Assembly: GCA_044433405.1 (NCBI GenBank)
Contig: JAWXTQ010000074.1
Span: 1-9,689, forward strand
Reading direction: 5' to 3'
DNA from: CAMQVM01 sp044433405
Lineage (GTDB): Bacteria; Bacteroidota; Bacteroidia; Bacteroidales; Rikenellaceae
Length of the DNA: 9,689 nt
Shown: piece after piece, positions 6,500 through 9,689 of the stretch
Layout of the letters: every line of letters starts with the position of its first letter
How positions within the stretch are numbered: the stretch's first letter is position 1
Notes under the pieces: model-generated
The model's input: only the letters and a program-made list of their open reading frames with translations
Told to the model about the DNA's origin: nothing
Databases searched by the model: none
Translations under genes and position numbers: made by a program

Positions 6500-7387
6500 C
6501 TAGTTCATGGTCGAAGTCATATCAACACTCTCCTGTTCATCCCAAGAGGTGATTGACACTTCAGTAAACTCTACGGCATCAATACCTATAACAAGGTTAT
6601 AGTTATACTGTTTACCTGCTTCGAAAGTGTTGCTTAGAGAGGCTGAAACATATTCGCCATCAATTACAACCAATAGCATAGCCGAAAGAGTTGTTTGCGG
6701 AACAATTATCGCCTCAACTTGATTGCCTTCGTTCTCAAAAAGTGTAATAGTTGAAGTTACAGATATTGGCGCAACTCCGACAGTAGATCGGTTTGAGATG
6801 GTGTAATTTCCCTCGGTTGATATATTCCTAATAGATAGGTCAGAAACCACGGCATCTACTCTGCTATCTTTGCGAACTACTGTAATAACTATTCGACTCA
6901 TCATGCGACTAAATTCTAGCGATAAATCTTCGCTGTTTTCGTTACAATCTGTTAGAGTAGCCACCATAAAATCTAACTCTTCGATTTTCTCACTACTCGA
7001 CTGGTCAGCTGTATTTAGCGACACTACACCACCCTCTAAACTCTCATTGTATGGGTAGTATGCCACAAAGTCAACATCAGAATATTGTTGAAAGTAGAGA
7101 GGGTTTGCAGATGCAAAAGTGCCATACTCTGTTCCCTCAGAGCCATCTTCTATAGAGTACTCCACATTTGAACAATTTTCATCGTACACAGCACTCGCCT
7201 CAGCCTCATACATATATACGCCTATCTTATCGCCCTCTTCCCATATATTTCCAGTAGCACGAGTAGAGATTCCTGAGGTAAATACCACCTCAGTCACACC
7301 CGCTTCCACCTCAGTGATATTCTCGTCACTCTTTTGGCACGAGCAAATAGCAGCTACTGCTATAATTGATAAAATTATCTTTTTCAT
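6500..7387 (-). CDS. Fimbrillin-family (Mfa-like) lipoprotein, single domain
   Basis: This encodes a predicted surface lipoprotein of 295 residues. The signal peptide MKKIILSIIAVAAICSCQ ends in a lipobox, with the lipidated Cys at residue 17. The segment VVFTSGISTRATGNIW followed by GDKIGVYM is characteristic of fimbrillin/Mfa-like proteins, which build or decorate Bacteroidales fimbriae. The rest is a beta-rich fimbrillin fold that resembles the N-terminal 290 residues of the upstream gene throughout (shared VDFxAYYPY, LNTADQSS, FENExN, EAIVVPQT, KQYxYxLxIG). An alternative ATG at 7402 overlaps the upstream stop codon (TAATG). I prefer 7387 because it begins directly at the signal peptide, as in the paralogue. 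Whether it is a structural or accessory pilin cannot be told. The gene stops 5 bases from the nested-palindrome element. Confidence 0.85.
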   Translation of the reverse strand: MKKIILSIIAVAAICSCQKSDENITEVEAGVTEVVFTSGISTRATGNIWEEGDKIGVYMYEAEASAVYDENCSNVEYSIEDGSEGTEYGTFASANPLYFQQYSDVDFVAYYPYNESLEGGVVSLNTADQSSSEKIEELDFMVATLTDCNENSEDLSLEFSRMMSRIVITVVRKDSRVDAVVSDLSIRNISTEGNYTISNRSTVGVAPISVTSTITLFENEGNQVEAIIVPQTTLSAMLLVVIDGEYVSASLSNTFEAGKQYNYNLVIGIDAVEFTEVSITSWDEQESVDMTSTMN

Positions 7388-7401
7388 ATCTTCTCTATTC
7401 A

Positions 7402-9246
7402 TTAATCATTATAAATAATCTCTTTGAACTTATAAGTGCCATCTGTTAAATTCTCAACATCATCATTAATCTCACTAATATAAAGCGTTATATTAGATGG
7501 GTCATTAGCCGAATCAAACAAATATGTACCACAAGTTATCTCCTCCTCAACAGTTAGTTTAAGGGTTGTTAATGACTCGCACAATTTAAATGCTTCATCT
7601 CCAATCAAAGTAGCTTTAGGCAGATTAACACTCTCTAAATCAGTGCAATGAGTAAATGCTTGTTCTCCAATTGATGTAGCTTTAGGGAGGATGATACTCT
7701 TTAATTTAGGATTATATGCAAGAGCTGTTTTTCCAATAGATGTAGCCTCAGGTAGATCTATAGATAAAAGGGCATAACAGTCAGTTATTCCACTTTGTCC
7801 AATAGATACAACCTTTGGCAACTCTAGGTTGGTAAGTTTTATGCAGTAAAAAAAAGCATAACTTCCAATAGTAGTAGCCTCAGGTAGATCTACTGATGTA
7901 ATAGCAGAACACATATAGAACGCATTATTTCCAATAGTAGTAGCCTTAGGTAGATCTACTGATGTAATAGCTGAACAGCTTTCAAATGCATAATCCCCAA
8001 TAGATGTAGCCTCAGGTAGATCTACTGATGTAAGAGCTGAACAGCTATAAAATGCATAATTCCCAATAGATGTAGCCTTAGGTAGATCTACTGATGTAAG
8101 AGCTGAGCAATTTCTAAATGCATAATTCCCAATAGATGTAGCCTCAGGTAGCTCTATAGATGTAAGTGTAGAGCATTCGTAAAATGCCTGTTCAGCAATA
8201 GTCGTAGCATTAGACAGGATGATAGTAACCTTTCTGCCTTCATTATATGCCACCTCTAGGGCTGCTTTTACACCCGTCATTAAGTTGCTTGTTATCTCCC
8301 CACCGTCAGCAACAACCCAAACGTCACCATCAGGGACATTGCTTGCACTAATCTCACTTGCAGTGTATGAGAGACTTGTTTGCACTAAATCTACACTATC
8401 GTTAGCGTCCCAATCGGTGATTGTTGCACCACTAAGCTCTACTAGACCTGCACCTATTGTGAGTGTGTAGCTATACTGCTTATTCTCCTCAAATGAGCGC
8501 GAAATGACGATTGCATTGACTTCACCATCTACTGAGATAGATAGCCAAGCTGACGAAAGTGTTTGCGGAACAACTATCGCCTCAATACGATTGCTCTCGT
8601 TCTCGAATAGCGAGATATCAGAGATTGTTTCACCAGCTAATACAGAAGTTTTTTCTCTGCCATCAGCACTATTATCAACAGCGAAACTACCATCAACTGT
8701 TACCTTTTTGAGCAAAATATCTGATAACACTGCATCTACGCTACTCTCTTCACGAACAACTGTAATCGATATCTTACTCATCTTACGTGTAAAGCTAAGT
8801 GAAGGAGCATTATCCTCGCTACATCCCTGCACACTTGCCACCATAAAATCTTGCGCCTTAATATTCTCTTCGCTCGATTGGTCGGCAGTGTTTAGAGTGA
8901 CTGTAACACCACTAACATCACCACTATATGGATAGTAAGCTATAAAGTCCACACTTTTATCATCTGGGTATAATAGTGGATCTAGAGAGGTAAATGTACC
9001 ACTCTCAGCATCTGATGTGGTATAGAGCGCATTCGCATCACTAAAAACACTATTATCTGCCTCATACATAAACACTCCAATCTCATCGCCATCATCCCAC
9101 AGCGTACCACTAGCACGTGTCGAGATAGCAGAGGTGAATACCACCTCCGACGAGCCCCCCACCTCAGTGGTTATCTGCTCATCGCTCTTTTGGCACGATG
9201 CGAAACCTATCGCTACTGCCATACTTAATAAAATTATCTTTTTCAT
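7402..9246 (-). CDS. Fimbrillin-like lipoprotein fused to BspA-type leucine-rich repeats
   Basis: This encodes a 614-residue predicted surface lipoprotein. The signal peptide MKKIILLSMAVAIGFASCQ has lipobox FASC, with the lipidated Cys at residue 18. Residues about 30-290 form a fimbrillin (Mfa-like) domain with EVVFTSAISTRASG and GDEIGVFMYEA. A linker follows (about 300-345), then roughly ten 22-residue BspA/LRR_5 repeats (about 348-567) of the type TSIGNYAFxxCSALTSVDLPEA, and a short capping tail. BspA-type repeats mediate binding to host proteins or other bacteria in known examples, so this looks like an adhesin or a fimbrial tip protein; that is inference. An in-frame ATG at 9255 is possible, but an AGGAA sequence sits 9 bases before the ATG at 9246 and directly abuts the one at 9255. 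There is no type IX sorting domain at the C-terminus. Confidence 0.88.
   Translation of the reverse strand: MKKIILLSMAVAIGFASCQKSDEQITTEVGGSSEVVFTSAISTRASGTLWDDGDEIGVFMYEADNSVFSDANALYTTSDAESGTFTSLDPLLYPDDKSVDFIAYYPYSGDVSGVTVTLNTADQSSEENIKAQDFMVASVQGCSEDNAPSLSFTRKMSKISITVVREESSVDAVLSDILLKKVTVDGSFAVDNSADGREKTSVLAGETISDISLFENESNRIEAIVVPQTLSSAWLSISVDGEVNAIVISRSFEENKQYSYTLTIGAGLVELSGATITDWDANDSVDLVQTSLSYTASEISASNVPDGDVWVVADGGEITSNLMTGVKAALEVAYNEGRKVTIILSNATTIAEQAFYECSTLTSIELPEATSIGNYAFRNCSALTSVDLPKATSIGNYAFYSCSALTSVDLPEATSIGDYAFESCSAITSVDLPKATTIGNNAFYMCSAITSVDLPEATTIGSYAFFYCIKLTNLELPKVVSIGQSGITDCYALLSIDLPEATSIGKTALAYNPKLKSIILPKATSIGEQAFTHCTDLESVNLPKATLIGDEAFKLCESLTTLKLTVEEEITCGTYLFDSANDPSNITLYISEINDDVENLTDGTYKFKEIIYND
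7876..8139 (-). repeat. Tandem 66-bp coding repeats (LRR units 2-5)
   Basis: Four consecutive 66-bp units encode LRR units 2-5 and are highly similar at DNA level. Two units aligned in full (7991-8056 and 8057-8122) differ at 8 of 66 positions, six of them clustered within 9 bases around the codons for the dipeptide before the repeat Cys. The wider LRR tract (about 7546-8205) continues in more diverged copies. Confidence 0.85.
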
Positions 9247-9255
9247 TATAATCAT

Positions 9256-9260
9256 TTCCT
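9256..9260 (-). promoter_or_regulatory. Possible Shine-Dalgarno for the fimbrillin-LRR gene
   Basis: AGGAA on the minus strand lies 9 bases upstream of the ATG at 9246, a workable spacing, and has no spacing from the ATG at 9255. It supports the internal start. Such sites are uncommon and of limited importance in Bacteroidota. Confidence 0.35.
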
Positions 9261-9270
9261 TATTATCAAA

Positions 9271-9295
9271 CTAACAACTAATAACTAACAACTAA
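9271..9295. repeat. Short direct repeat across the stop codon of the LRR gene
   Basis: CTAACAACTAA occurs at 9271-9281 and at 9285-9295 (14-bp period). The second copy lies in the last codons of the partial LRR gene, and the first contains its stop codon (9278-9280) and runs into the 31-base gap. It looks like a local slippage duplication. Confidence 0.6.
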
Positions 9296-9689
9296 CCCTT
9301 CTGGCCATCCCTCATTTACATAATCAGCGGTAGTACCAGATGGGATATATATTGTCGTAAGGGAGTTTGAGTATAAAAACCAATCACTATCATAACTTAA
9401 AATCTGATCACCACTCCAATTCAAAGTCAAGGTTGAAATGCCAGTCATAGCAAACGCATATTCGCCTATAGAAGTCACACTCGATGGCAGCTCTATAGCT
9501 GTAAGAGCGGAGCAAGAAATAAATGCACTATATCCAATCGTGGTGACGTTTGGCAGCTCTATAGCTGTAAGAGCGGAGCAAGAAACAAATGCACCATATC
9601 CAATCGTTGTGACGTTTGGCATCTCTATAGCTGCTAGGGCAGAACAATAAAAAAATGCATAGTCGCCAATGGTGGTAACGTTTGGCATC
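9278..9689 (-). CDS. BspA-like leucine-rich repeat protein, C-terminal part (5' end outside window)
   Basis: The reading frame is open to the right edge of the window, so only the last 136 or so residues are visible and the true start lies outside. It contains three clear 22-residue LRR_5 units of the type LPNVTTIGYxAFxSCSALTAIE, then a diverged unit (VTSIGEYAFAMTGISTLTL). It ends in a capping tail with IYIPSGTTADYVNEGWPEGLVV, a typical end for BspA-type proteins, whose last repeat often carries a Y-x-x-x-x-W segment. The stop is followed after 31 bases by the fimbrillin-LRR start, so the genes are probably cotranscribed. The Met encoded at 9688 lies inside a repeat and should not be taken as the start. 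Surface location is expected, but the signal peptide is not in view. Confidence 0.88.
   Translation of the reverse strand, partial: MPNVTTIGDYAFFYCSALAAIEMPNVTTIGYGAFVSCSALTAIELPNVTTIGYSAFISCSALTAIELPSSVTSIGEYAFAMTGISTLTLNWSGDQILSYDSDWFLYSNSLTTIYIPSGTTADYVNEGWPEGLVVSY
9486..9617 (-). repeat. Near-identical pair of 66-bp LRR repeats
   Basis: Units 9486-9551 and 9552-9617 differ at only 3 of 66 bases. Two of the three changes alter the protein (Ile/Val before Ser-Cys, and Ser/Gly in IGYxAF) and one is silent. The third unit (9618-9683) is more diverged. This indicates a recent duplication or gene conversion inside the coding region. Confidence 0.85.

Noticed and set aside
7876..8139. Regularly spaced repeats resembling a CRISPR array
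   Set aside because: The 66-bp units are contiguous without unique spacers, keep the reading frame, and encode BspA-type leucine-rich repeats.
8219..8935. Plus-strand open frames at 8219-8470 and 8504-8935
   Set aside because: They are antisense to the fimbrillin-LRR gene, whose codon bias keeps the opposite frame open. They have no family features or promoter.
9278..9688. Complete small LRR protein starting at the Met at 9688
   Set aside because: The Met is inside an LRR unit (MPNVTTIG, where other units have LPNVTTIG), there is no signal peptide, and the frame remains open to the window edge. It is the end of a larger gene.

Overview
The window is AT-rich chromosomal DNA from a member of the Bacteroidota, most likely order Bacteroidales. 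The evidence is the Bacteroides-type promoters (TTTG, 17-20 bp, TAnnTTTG), the near absence of Shine-Dalgarno sequences, a short histone H1-like protein of the Bacteroides kind, a one-step diaminopimelate dehydrogenase, and lipoproteins of the fimbrillin (Mfa-like) family fused to BspA-type leucine-rich repeats. I cannot name the genus with confidence.

Left part (1-5302, all minus strand) is housekeeping. The ribosomal pair rplU-rpmA (L21, L27) has its own promoter (712-742) and a strong terminator (22-54). Next come a 58-residue histone H1-like gene (840-1016) with a terminator at 773-810, an OsmC/Ohr-type peroxide-resistance protein (1069-1473) with a clear promoter (1498-1528), and the full-length replicative DNA polymerase III alpha subunit dnaE (1616-5302). 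Its PHP metal site looks intact, but its clamp-binding peptide is atypical.

Middle (5303-6342): a 143-bp divergent intergenic region carries back-to-back promoters for dnaE (leftward) and ddh (rightward). The gene ddh encodes meso-diaminopimelate D-dehydrogenase (lysine and peptidoglycan precursor synthesis) and is the only plus-strand gene seen.

Right part: between the convergent ends of ddh and the surface genes lies a 142-bp element (6353-6494) made of an outer inverted repeat enclosing three hairpins packed almost without spacers. It is a four-way-junction (cloverleaf) architecture and is the most unusual object in the window. Beyond it is a minus-strand cluster of surface-protein genes. 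In transcription order these are the 3' end of a BspA-like LRR gene running off the window (9278-9689), a 614-residue fimbrillin-LRR fusion lipoprotein (7402-9246), and a 295-residue fimbrillin-only paralogue (6500-7387). Gaps are tiny and the genes look cotranscribed from a promoter outside the window. The 66-bp LRR repeats are nearly identical at DNA level and differ mostly at one dipeptide per repeat, which suggests an array that expands, contracts and diversifies.
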